DNA of 64,000 bases, taken from NCBI RefSeq assembly GCF_032362555.1, contig NC_083534.1:586001-650000 (forward strand), read 5' to 3'. The translations under genes were made by a program, and so were the position numbers. The DNA is from Amyelois transitella (lineage: Eukaryota > Arthropoda > Insecta > Lepidoptera > Pyralidae). How positions within the stretch are numbered: the first letter of the stretch is position 1; every line of letters begins with the position of its first letter. The notes under the pieces were generated by a model. That model worked only from the letters and a program-made list of their open reading frames with translations. It made no database searches and had not been told where the DNA came from. This document shows positions 1 through 31,162 of the stretch, piece by piece.

Positions 1-1
1 C

Positions 2-18332
<18,331 letters not shown>

Positions 18333-18531
18333 TTTTTTTTTATATTTAATGGCAACACTGCTATGACAACTTGGCAGAATGACCTCGCGCCATTGCCGCT
18401 AATTTAAGAAAACTGCGTAGCATGAACAACAATTATTTTGAAATAAGAATATAAGCAGAAGTATTTTCAATGTTTTTTATAATTATATATTTATTGCATT
18501 GCATTCGTCCACCCAATGAATTAAAAAAAAA

Positions 18532-18655
18532 TCCAAGAAAGAAAGAAAGAAATCGTTTATTTGTCCAAAATGGAGTATAAATTCAAAAAATTACACTTAC
18601 AGGCAGGCGTCAATAAAAATAAAATTATGAAATATACAAAGTGTTACAAATTATT
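18532..18655 (-). repeat. LINE 3' end with (GAAA)n tail
   Basis: AAGAAAGAAAGAAAGAAATC is followed by GTTTATTTGTCCAAAATGG, the pattern of a truncated LINE 3' end read on the - strand. Confidence 0.5.
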
Positions 18656-20177
18656 AGCATGTTATTTGCAGTTGTTACTATAGTGTTTTATTAGGGTTAG
18701 TATTAAAAGCATTTTGTGTTTATTTAGTACGTAAATTTACCTATATATGTACTACCTATAGTGCAACACTGCCTTGTTAATTTGAACTGTTATGTTGAGA
18801 TTGGCCGGTCAAAGTGATTAAAACAATTACACTGGATGTATGGTAAAATGTACGATTGTTGTACCCAACTCAGTAAAAAAATAATGTCATATTTCGATAT
18901 TTTTAATCATAGGTACCAATTAAAGGCAAAGGTCTTTTTCTGTAACATCAAATACATTATCTTAAATAATATTTTTTTTTAAATTAGATAGTATCTTTTT
19001 TTGCCAATATTTTTTGTAAAGCTGGGAGGTTCGGCAAAAAGAATTATCGCAATGTGTTAAAACCTGTAATAATAGATTGAAAACAAAAACCATTTCTCTC
19101 AAAAAAATGGTCGAATTTTGAACCTCCTCCTTTTTTGAAGTAGTCTAAAGGCAATGACGCGGATTAATTACTAGAAAATAAAATCGGAACTTTCCTGCGA
19201 TGTGCTTTCATTTTTTTCTTGATTTTTTTTTTTACCTTTTGAAGATTTAGAAAGTGACAAGTTCTAGTAAATTTCAAAAATTTTATTATTCGCGCGAGAA
19301 AATAAAGAGCTGGCACACAAAATGTTATTCCCATTACATACCTTGGAGAAATACCTACCGAAATTTAATTTGACCGGACAATCTTTAAACTTAACATTAA
19401 ACTTTAGTGTTTATAAATTGTTTTATGGGCGATGGCGTAGTATAGACTGCCTCAAAAATTCTAGACAAAAAATAAAGGAATATAATTTGACATGAAATAC
19501 TTAAGATATACGGAATGTAACAAAAACGGTAGGTACTTTGTTCGACAGTAAAAACGGTGTTAACAATATAAGCTTAATATAAAAAAATAAGTAAATACGT
19601 TTATATTTTTTTTTATTAATTGACGGAGACTGTTTTTTTTTTTAATAAAAGAAACGTTTTATTTGGTATTTTTTTATTAATTGATGGTTACTGTTTTTGT
19701 TACAGAAAAACAAAATTACCTATGCATCTCTGATCTCCTAAAATTTATCTAATTGTTTACATTCTGTATGAATTCGAGCTTACAATACGAAATTAAATGG
19801 TCTTTGTGTCAATATTTCCAAGATAGAAGATACCTTCACTATACAATGAAGTAACTGAAATGAATATATATATATATATATACATAATAAAATTACTGAA
19901 TAAAATTACTTTATTGTACCTACTGAAGAACGAGTAAACGAATATTTTTAAGGAGTCTATCAATACGCCTTTGCTTTCGCAGTTAAAACCGACTCGAATG
20001 ACACAACCGTTATACGAAATGCAGTTTGTAAGTTAAGAATATTTTTGAGTCAGTTTTAACGAATACTATTGGATCAGATTTTACTTATACCTCAAGAGTA
20101 ACATATAAATTACTTACGTATCTTTAATGTACAAATAAAAATAACCTTGTACAAAAAGAGCTGGCTCCAGAATTGCT

Positions 20178-20326
20178 TCCTTTTTGTAGTGGTTAAAATT
20201 TATAAAACCTTCTTCTAAGTGTATGAAACACTTTATTGAAAACCGCATCAAAATTAGCGTACTGCGAGATAATCACCAACATATATATAGGTCAAACTGA
20301 GAACTACCTTTTTTGAAGGCGGTTAA
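20178..20326 (+). repeat. repeat family F, small non-autonomous element
   Basis: Bounded by CTTCCTTTTTGTAGTGG and CCTTTTTTGAAGGCGGTTAA, with GAAAACCGCATCAAAATTAG and GGTCAAACTGAGAAC inside. Similar copies are at about 54135-54306 and 55095-55254. Confidence 0.6.
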
Positions 20327-21562
20327 CATTAATATGTCACATATCAAGTCTGCTGATTTTTTAAGAGGGTTATACATATAATCATGATAAATATATACTG
20401 TAAATGATCTTATATAATAAAGGTGAAAGTTAAATCTGACCCATGAAATAGGCAGAATTACTTATTTATCAATATGACATTTCAGGGTTAAGAAAAAATT
20501 AAAATTTAATAAAATCAAACATTTATGAATGTTGCAAACGTAAATGGTATATCTTACAGTTATTCATTATTAAATGCAATAGTTTTAAGAAAATTGTTTA
20601 ATTTTGTCTTCCGATACTCGTCAATTTTGTTTCTGAATTGATGTTTCAATGTTGATTCAATTTATTTTAACTGGCAATTTTTATACAGGACAACATTGAA
20701 TTTATGATATTAAAATAATTTTAGTCTATGATATCGAAGAATAAAAAAAATGTTACATATAATAAAATATCTGTGGTCTACATACTTTGTAGTATAGTTA
20801 AAAACTTAAGAAAATCACAGTCTAAAATTAAATAACGCTAAATAATTCAATTTTCCCTGTATATTAGCCAGGTATATCGGTTTATATGTATTTATAACAC
20901 AAAAAACATCTTAATCAACATTGAAATAATATATTTATATACTTATTACTTAAATATTTTCTGACATTTTATAACTGTTCTGACATTTTGTTATTTAATA
21001 TTAAAAAAAAAATGTTATACTTCCGAAATCCGTGCCTTGTTAAAAACTCTGGTGCTGTTATTTAGAAAACGGTGCTGATACAAATTTCATCACAAATTAT
21101 TGTAGCGTAAAATGTAAAATTATTAGTGGCGGGTGACTTCAAAGTTTTAATTAAATTTAGATAACCGACAAAATATTTCAACTGAAAATAAATATACTGC
21201 ATTAACCGTTCCATATAACATTATTATGGAAAATTAAAATAAAATAAGTTGGTAAAATTTTCAATTTAGAATTTTTTTATCTTTATTTCTAATGAAGTCA
21301 CTTGCGTATTGAATTATGTTATATTACATACCTACATACATATTGTTTGTTTGATAGTATATATTTAAACTTGTAGAATTTAATAAAAATGTTTTATACA
21401 AAATATTTTAGAACTTTTTCACAGAACTTTTATTTAGCTTAATAAGTTATTAATAAAATATAGTTTCAATAAGATGTTTACAATTTGTTATTTTATACAC
21501 GGCCTGGTGTAAAATTGGTCCGGTGTTTACAATACGAACTGGTTCTTTATAAATAAACATAT

Positions 21563-21711
21563 ACGGGGCAAATTACACAGATTGAGTTAGCCTCGAAGTG
21601 AGTTCGAGACTTGTGTTACGAGATACTAACTCAACGATACTATATTTTATAATAAATACTGGTAAAGATAAATATCCAAGACCCAGGCCAATCAGAAAAA
21701 GTTCTTTTTGG
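21563..21711 (-). repeat. 3' part of a tRNA-derived SINE
   Basis: Contains AATTACACAGATTGAGTTAG, GTTACGAGATACTAACTCAAC and CAAGACCCAGGCCAATCAG, the reverse of the SINE body at 59532-59755. The tRNA-like head is absent. Confidence 0.65.
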
Positions 21712-22057
21712 GTGACAAAAGTTTATAGCTGGGCTAAGCCTGTAAGGCATCACAGAAAACCGCATTCAAATCTGAGCAATAGTTTTGGCGTGATGCGAGT
21801 GCAAACGTCTACGTACGAAAGTCTACGTTTTGATGGAACTGAAATTCAAATACTGACGGCTTGATAGCCCATCGCTTACAAAAAGGAACCCAAGTTAAGC
21901 AATATACCTTAGTCGCCTTTTACGACATTCAATGGAGTGGTCCTATACTTTAGTGCCACACGAAGGAAAAGTAAGTGAAATAAAATTCCAGGTCATATCT
22001 TAAAAATATATAATTAATTTTATTTACAAACACTATTAACTATTATGTTAATTCACG

Positions 22058-25000
22058 TCACGACGCCATTTTGCTAATGTCTTCATATTGTACTCCCTTT
22101 ACCAAACGGCCGGTGAGCAGGCCTTCTGAAATCTGTAACAAAAAATTTGAAAAAAAACATACATACATACATATGGTCACGTCTATATCCCTTGCGGGGT
22201 AGACAGAACCAACAGTCTTGAAAAGACTGAATGGCCACGTTCAGCTATTTGGCATAATGATAGAATTGAGATTCAAATAATGACAGGTTGCTAGTCCATC
22301 GCCTAAAAAAGAATTTCTTTTACTACTTACACTAATATCTACATTTGCCTGCCGCACATTGGGAAGTGTAAACTTAATGCATTGGGTCTTATTTGCATTT
22401 AACAGTAAGTTGTTGATTGTAAACACTGGTTTACAATCAACAACTTACTTACTTACCCGCCATTTCTAACTGTAGAAATGGCGGGTAAAGTGCTATTCAC
22501 ATCATCACAGATTTCACTACGGCGCTTCATCTTAAAAATTAGTGACGTATCATCTGTAAACAACACGATGCCAGTCTGTTCCTCAATCATGCAATTTTTG
22601 AAAGAGTAAGTTTTTCCTAACATGCATAATATTATCGAATATGTATTAGGAGGGCAATGTTAAAATGTGCCGTGTGGTTCCCGGCACCAATACAAAAAAA
22701 AGAATAGGACCATTCCATCTCTTTCCCATGGATGTCGTAAAAGGCGACTAAGGGATAGGCTTACAAACTTGGGATTCTTCTTTCAGGCGATGGGCTAGCA
22801 ACCTATCACTATTTGATTCCAATTCCATCATTGAGCCAAACAGCTGAACGTAGCCATTCAGTTTTTTCAAGACTGTTGGCTCTGTCTACCCCGCAAGGTA
22901 CATAGACGTGACCACATGTAATGTAACGTTGAAATATCTAGATTTATGCGCATACACACCTCAACATCGCAGCAGAAATTGTCAGTATCTATGTCTTTCA
23001 GTACGCCTTTTTCACCGCGATACGCGCCGTTCACGAAACGCACCGACCTACCCGCTGATGGTATCACCGTTTCCAAATGATTCTGTTAAAACACAAAAAA
23101 AAGGAGGGAATAACAATATCAGCTCACAGCTCAAACGGCGAACGAAGTAAATAAGTATAGGTGCATTTTTTTCAACAAACACATTATCTTTACTAATATA
23201 ACTAAAGCTGAAGAGTTTGTTTCCAAATGATTCTGTTAAAACAAAAAAGAAAAAAGGGAATAATAACAATATCAGCTCGAACGACGAACGAAGTAAATAA
23301 CTATAGGTACATTTTTTTTCAACAAAAACATTATCGATACTAATATTATAAAGCTAAAGAGTTTGTTTAAACGCGCTAATCTCAGGAACTACTGGTTCGA
23401 ATTAAAAAAAATGTTTTTGCGTCGAATAGACCATTTGGCGAGATGGAGTGGTCCTATTCTTATCTTGGTGCCGGGAACCACACGGCACTCTGCAATATAC
23501 TAGACAATACAGAATTTTTATTTTGACCATATAAATGTGCCGTGTGGTTCCCGGCACCAATGAAAAAAGAATAGGACCACTCCATCTCTTTCCCATGGAT
23601 GTCGTAAAAGGCGACTAAGGGATAGGCTCACAAGCTTGATATTCTTCTATTAGGCGATGGGCTAGCAACCTGTCACTATTTGAATCTCAATTCTATCATT
23701 AAGCCACATAGCTGAACGTGGCCATTCAGTCTTTTCAAGACTGCTGTCTCTGTCTACCCCGCAAGGGATATAGACGTGACCATATGTATGTATGTTATTG
23801 CTATACCAGGTATTGCCGCTGCAAAATGAAACCTGACAAATACATTGAACCCATTACCCACTTAGACTATGTATGTATGTATGTACCGTGTAAAAAATAA
23901 GCTCACCTGATCCAACTTCAATCTGACACCGTCATCGACCAGTTTAACCTGAGCCGCGTATTTTTCTATGACTTTCTCAACAATACCTTTGCGCTTGTAG
24001 AAATTGTCGCCCAAAGATTTTGTCACTATTTTCACTATGATGCCATCAGTGAGCCAATAATCTTTTCTGTAAAGGAAATAAATATGAATAATTAAATTAT
24101 TATCGTTCGGGCGTCCATTATGTCCAATTCGCAAAATGTCAAAAGAAGTGATTAAGTATATGAATTTATATGTATCATCAGCAGAGATCGGAATAGGTAG
24201 ATTGAATTGGGGTCAATGAACTGAAACGTATATATTAATATGGACATGCCTCCGTCCGGGATAGCGGGATTTGTAAATTATTAAGATATTTTCCGGAATT
24301 TTTACAAGTGGGATGAATAATATATTAGTGGTAGCTGTTTTACCCCGACTTCGTTCACGTAAATTGTAGTCCTATGTTACCCGCGGACAATGTAGTTTAC
24401 TGTAAGTGTAAGTACTGAAATGGAATCCCGGAAAAGAGGCTTATCCATGTTATGCTTTCTATGGTAATTCATGATGCAAGTACATAAAATCAATCTACCT
24501 ATTCCGATCTCTGATCATCAGCAATTCGTTTTTATTTTTTCCTTAGATATAAAATAATTTAGGTACGGTTGGGCGCATTATGTCCAATTGTCCAGTTCGC
24601 ACTTGGTGCTGTAGATAATTGTTATTTAGTTATTTTGGGCATCATTGAAGCCCTCAAGGATGAATAATTTCCCCCGTTTTTTTTTTCATATTCTCTCTTA
24701 ATTTCTTAGCTTCTAATAGTTGCAGCATGATATTAAAAAGCCTGAAGCCTTCTTAGATAAATTTTCTATTCAACACAAAAATAATTTTTCAATTCGAACT
24801 AGTAGTTCCTGAGATTAGCTCATTCAAACAAACAAACTGTTCAGCTTTATAATATTAGTATAGATATGTATGTACATACATACATATAATCACGTCTATA
24901 TCGTTTGCGGGGTAGACAGAGCCAACAGTCTTAAAAAGACTGATAGGCCACGTTCAACTATTTTGCTCTAAGATAGAATTGACATTCAAATAGTGACAGG

Positions 25001-28000
25001 TTGCTAGCCCATCGCCTAAAAAAGAATCCCAAGTTTGTAAGCCTATCCCTTAGTCGCTGTAGAGGTAAGACAATGTAACCCTATTTATAAGTGATTTGTA
25101 TGAAATATAATTCAGTATTAACTCATCATTCGGTCTATCAATTAGTCTCCTAACACACCACCTTTACATGGCGACCCTGCCATATTTGGTGTCGGTTTGG
25201 CACGTGTAGTTTCGGATTTCGTCTCGGTGCTACAGTGCAAGGCTACTAAGTACAGAATGGGCAGTGCAAATTTTGTTCTCTATCTGTCGACGTGTGAAGT
25301 GGATATTAAAAATCGTCATAATGGGCGCATCTCAAACTAAAGAGGAAATAATTTTGGCGCAAAATGCAGCTGGTGGTGGAGCTTTAAATCAAGCCACGAT
25401 AGAGCGACATATGGGCTTAACAAATATTATGCTCAGTGTAATTTTTGTTATACTATTTGTCGGAGTGTGCATGGTCATATACCATTTTTACAAAAGATGC
25501 CACAGAAAGTGGATTAGAGAGGAGATAAGGCAAACAAATAAGAGAGAGTCATTCCTGATGAGGTCATGGCGTGGACGACGTGAGGCAGATAAGGTCGAGC
25601 AGGTCTAAGACGCAAAATGCGGAAATAGTGCAATACAATACAAGTGTCGGCATAAAAAGTGAAAGTGAAGTGATAAAAATAAATAAAAAATAAATAAATA
25701 AGGACCTTTTAAGAAATGAATTCAATCATAAAAGAAGAGAAAGAACATTACTTATAATAAATATCTAACAAAATAAAGTGCAGTGTAGAGGGTAACGCGA
25801 TGAGGCTCCGTGTATGGATGGACGATAAGTAAACACTAGTTAAGGGTAAGCTCTTATATTTGATTGTTATGGCTCAATTGATTCATGATATATATAAGGA
25901 ATTATTATGTATACGTACTTATTTAATAAAAATAGGACCTTCTAAACGAATAGGAGAAACTATTGAAAAGAAATTAAGAGAAGCTGAACAGATAAAATTA
26001 AAATATGAGCAGGTATTAGAGGAGATAAATGAGAAGTTGAATGATTTAACAAGTGAGGATTACGAATTATTGTGTAAACATTGTACTTTATTTGAAGATT
26101 TATTTAAAGAAATAGAAAGTTTGTGTAAAATTGATAGAAAGATAGTTACAATGGAGAAATTTAACCATAAAGTTGCTTTGGGTTTATTACCTGTTATGAA
26201 TGATGATGAAAATAACACAAAACACCTCATTGACACTATTGAGTATTATGCAGAAACACTAGATAGTGAATCACAGAAAAAATTAATAACTTTTGTATTG
26301 AGGAGTAGGTTGTCAGAAAGTGCAAAATTACTTTTAAATGATAAATATGACACTATTGCCGATTTAGTACTTGCGATGAGATCGTGCTTGTTAGCTAAAA
26401 AATCAGCAACAGCGATACAGAAACAATTATTATCGTTAAAACAGAATGAGATGTCGATTGTAGATTATGGAAAAGAACTTTCAGAGATGTTTGTCAATCT
26501 TACAATTTCGCAATCACAAGGAGATTCGGAAAAGTATAAAGCTTTAAAAAGTATAAACGAAAATCAAGCTATTCGACAGTTTGCTGAAGGATTGCGAAAT
26601 CGTAGGATTTCCACTATTATTTTAGCACAGAAATTTACATCCTTAAAGGATGCAGTTCAAGCAGCGGTAGAGGAGGATGTCGCATCACCATCGACTTCCA
26701 ACAATATTATGACAATGAGGAATTATCGTAATAATGGTAATCGTAATTTTAGAGGCCGTGGTAACTACAATAGAGGTCCGAGAGTATATCGAGGTAAGTA
26801 CACCCAGTATAATCATATGCAACAGGGGTCTAGCGGTCAACGAGGAGGAAACCAAGGTGCGAGAGTGTGGCGCAATAGAGGTGGTCGTGATAATAGTTAT
26901 AGAGGTTCGACTCCTCGCCGAAATTTTGGACGAAACTATCGAGGTAGGACAAACAACTATAATCATCAAGTTCATATGATTTCACGTGATGACGTAGAAG
27001 GAAAGGTTGATACGAATTCTAATATTCAGTTTTTTCGTGACTAAACATCAAATATTGGCTAGTAACAATACTTGTCATGTAACATTACATTTGTCTAACA
27101 ACTGCGCATATTCTTGGTTAGTCGACACCGGCGCTTCTATATCGGCTATAAAGTATAAACATGTCAGAGAGCAAAATATTCCACTCCAAAAAGAGCACAT
27201 AGAGATAGACGGCATAGGTGGTAGAGTTAGAGCAATTGGATACGTTTGTTTACAGTTATTCATACCATCTATGAAGAACAGTGTTACTCAGAAATTTTAT
27301 GTATTCGATTCTTTACCTTGTAGGGCGAATGGAATAATTGGACAAGACTTTTTGAATAAATATAGAGCGACACTGGATTTTAAAAATAAATCGCTACAAT
27401 TATATTCAAACGAAAATAAACAGATAGTCATGCCCTTAACAACTAATCAGTGTTCGTTTAATATTCCTTCCAGATGTGAGACTATACATTATATTGATAC
27501 AGAGTTGACGGAAGAAAGTGTTGTATGTTCTTCTGAAATTTGTGATGGCATTTATATAGCTAATGCATTAGTAAAACCTGAGAACGGTAAAATCCCTATA
27601 CAAATTTTAAATACCACAGAAAAGAACTTGACATTAAGTGAAATAAAACCTATAGTTCACAAAGCTAGTGATTATCAAAGTTGTGCTTTTGGAAAATGTA
27701 ATAAAAATGCTGATCGGGCCCGAAGGTTATTAATGGAATTAAAGTTGGATTATCTTAATATGGAAGAGCAAAAGTCTATTGAAAATATATGTGTGAAATA
27801 TGCAGACATATTTTATTTACCTTCTGATAAATTATCAACAACTAATATTTATGAACATAGCATACACCTTAAACAAAATACTGAACCGATTTTCGTGAAA
27901 CCGTACAGATTACCACATTCACAAAAAGATGAAATTAAAAAACAAATAGATAAAATGCTTAGTGAAGGTATTATAGAACCCTGTCAAAGTGAGTGGTCTA

Positions 28001-31000
28001 GTCCAATATTATTGGTTCCTAAAAAATTAGATTCCACAGGTGAGAAAAAGTGGAGGTTGGTAGTAGATTATAGGAAAATTAATAATGTTATTAAGGAAGA
28101 TAAGTTTCCCCTTCCAAATATTCATGAAATATTAGATTCGTTATCGGGTTGTGTATATTATACACATTTAGATCTTCACCAAGGATATTACAATGTAAGC
28201 TTAGAAAAAAGTAGCCGAAAATATACTGCGTTCTGTTCAGGTCAGTTTCAAATGACTAGGATGCCTATGGGTCTAAAAACTAGTCCTAGCTCATTTTCCA
28301 GGATGATGAATATAGCTATGGCAGGTCTTACGTATGAAAAATGTATGGTGTATCAAGATGATTTAATATGTATGGGACGAGATTTAGAAAGTCACAATAA
28401 AAACTTACAGGACATTTTTCAGCGACTCCGAGAAGTGAACCTTAAATTGAATCCAAATAAATGTGAATTTTTGAAAAAAGATATTTTATATTTAGGTCAT
28501 GTAGTTTCGGCAGCTGGTGTTTTACCAGACCCAGAAAAAATTAAAATAGTTCAAAATTATCATGTTCCAAAAACAACAGATGAGGCAAAAAGATTTGTAG
28601 CATTTGTTAACTATTATCGGCGATTTGTTCCAAATTTTGCTGAAAAGGCTCATCCATTAAATCAATTATGCAGGAAAAATGTAACATTTGTGTGGGATGA
28701 AGCTTGTCAAAAATCATTTGAAACTCTTAAAAATGCAATAATTTCTCACCCTGTATTACAATATCCCAATTTATCTCAGGAAAATACATTTATAATTCAG
28801 ACAGACGCATCGGGGTATGCTATAGGTGCAGTTTTAAATAACAACGATGGCAGGCCAGTAGCCTATGCAAGTAGGAGTCTTAACAAAGCGGAAAAGAACT
28901 ATCCAACTATTGAAAAAGAGTTATTAGCAATAGTTTGGGCCGTAAAACATTTTCGCCCATACTTATACGGTCGGAAATTTATTATACAAACAGATCATAA
29001 ACCGCTTGTCTATCTGTTTAATATGAAGGATCCGTCTAGTAGATTGATGAAGTTCAGAATGGCTTTGGAAGAGTATGATTTTGTGATAGAGTATATAAGA
29101 GGAGCTGATAATGCAGCTGCAGATGCATTGTCTCGCTTATGTATATCATCGGATGAATTGAAGGAGATGAATGAACAAATGGTGAATGTTATGACACGGG
29201 CACAGAAAAGACGTGAGAATGAGAAAAATAAAGATACTGGGAATAATATGGTACCTACTGACGATTGGACTGATCACCCGAGAGTCATAGAAACACATAT
29301 TAAACCCAAGAGATCTATAGAGTTAAGATTTGCGAGTGTTACAGACATGCAATTTTTAAGAAGAATGAGATATAAGAGTAGTAAAACGAACACATTATTA
29401 TATGTTGAAGAGAAAAAATGTATTTTTATTAATCCAGATTCTCAATCACAAATTTCGTCAGGCGAATTTGCGAGAGAACTGTGTGTTTTATGTAAAAGTA
29501 ATGACATAAGTGAAGTATGTTTTATTAAGAAGAAGAATTATTGTTTATTTATTGAGAAATTAGTAAGCGCTATAAAAGACATAAAGAATTGGTCCGGACC
29601 ACGTTTGTGTGTTTTAAATGATATAAAAAGGATAGAAGATAAAGATGAAAAACGAATTATTTTAAATGATTTCCACCTTTTGCCTACAAGTGGCCATGCA
29701 GGCGTTAGAAGGATGTTCACAAATATTAAAAAATATTACTATTGGCCAGGGCTTGAAAATGACGTAAAGGAATTCGTAAAACGTTGTGATAAGTGTCAGA
29801 GAATGAAGCATTCTTCACATTATATAAAAGAGCCCATGGTAGTGACGACAACTGCTAATTCAGCGTTCGAAAAAATTTTCCTTGATACTGTAGGACCTAT
29901 AGATAGGGATGAAAACAATTATTCATATATAATCACGATTCAGTGTGAATTAACAAAATATGTTGAAGCGTATCCTATGGTAACAAAAAGTAGTGTTGAA
30001 ATAGCTCAAAAGTTCGTAAATAATTTTATATTGAGGTATGGCATTCCCAAGGTGATAGCCACAGATAGAGGAACAGAGTTTTTATCATCAATATTCAAAG
30101 AGGTTTGTAAACTTATGAATATAGACCAGTTGCAGTCAACAGCCTATCATCATCAGACACTGGGTAGCTTGGAAAACACTCACAAGGGTTTAGGTAATTA
30201 TCTACGTATCCAATGTGAAAGACATCCTGAGATTTGGAGTACATGGTTACCATTTTGGTGTTTTTCACACAACACTTCCGTTCACAGTGAGACTAAGTTT
30301 ACACCGTTTGAGCTCGTATTCGGTAAGAGATGTGTTTTACCGTCAAACCTCACAAAGGATTACGTAGACCCATTGTATAATGTAGATAGCTATCCCTTAG
30401 AATTAAGATACAGGATACAAACTTCTCAGAAAGAAGCGCGGGATAATTTAATATTAAGTAAAAATAGAAGGAAGGAAAAATATGATCGAAATAGCAATTC
30501 TATTATTTATAAAGAAAACGATCTTATTTTATTAAAGAACGAAACAGGTAATAAACTCCAAAGTATTTATTCTGGCCCTTATAAGGTTGTAAAGGAAATT
30601 CCTCCAAATGTTGAAATTATAAAAAATAATAAAATAGATATAGTACATAAAAATAGAACTAAACTTTATCATGAGCCTACAGAGATGAGTAACAGTCAGA
30701 ATGATTCATAAAATACTTAGTGATTGCATTGTATAAAGAATGTGTCAGGTCAGCGAAAGTTATTTTTAGCCTGTACTTGTATTGTAGAGCATAGTTTGTG
30801 TATTGGGTACGTGTAGTAAGATATAACTTTAAGTAAAAATAAAAGGAAATATTACCCATTTATACTTTTATTAGTATTATAATTAAAAGAACATAAGTAA
30901 CATTTTTATTTTATTTTCTTTGTTATAGAAAATCAACCATATGATTTAACAAGTACTTAGAAATATTTGCAATTGCATTGTATACTGTAATGTCGTATAA

Positions 31001-31113
31001 GCTTAATCTATTTTTAGCCTGCACTTGTAACATTAGTGTTGTTTTTTTTAAAAAAAAAAAAAAAAAAAAGAGTTCCATTAATAAAATAAATAAGTAACTA
31101 TAACAAAATATTA

Positions 31114-31162
<49 letters not shown>

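Larger units (their letters stand above)
18333..22057. other. AT-rich intergenic region between CNNM and kin17
   Basis: The two genes converge here. I see no convincing coding frame. Contents: probable CNNM 3' UTR with AATAAA-type signals (for example near 19473), old repeat fragments listed separately, a (TA)n tract near 19866-19882, and a short reverse fragment of repeat A at about 21908-21965. Confidence 0.6.
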
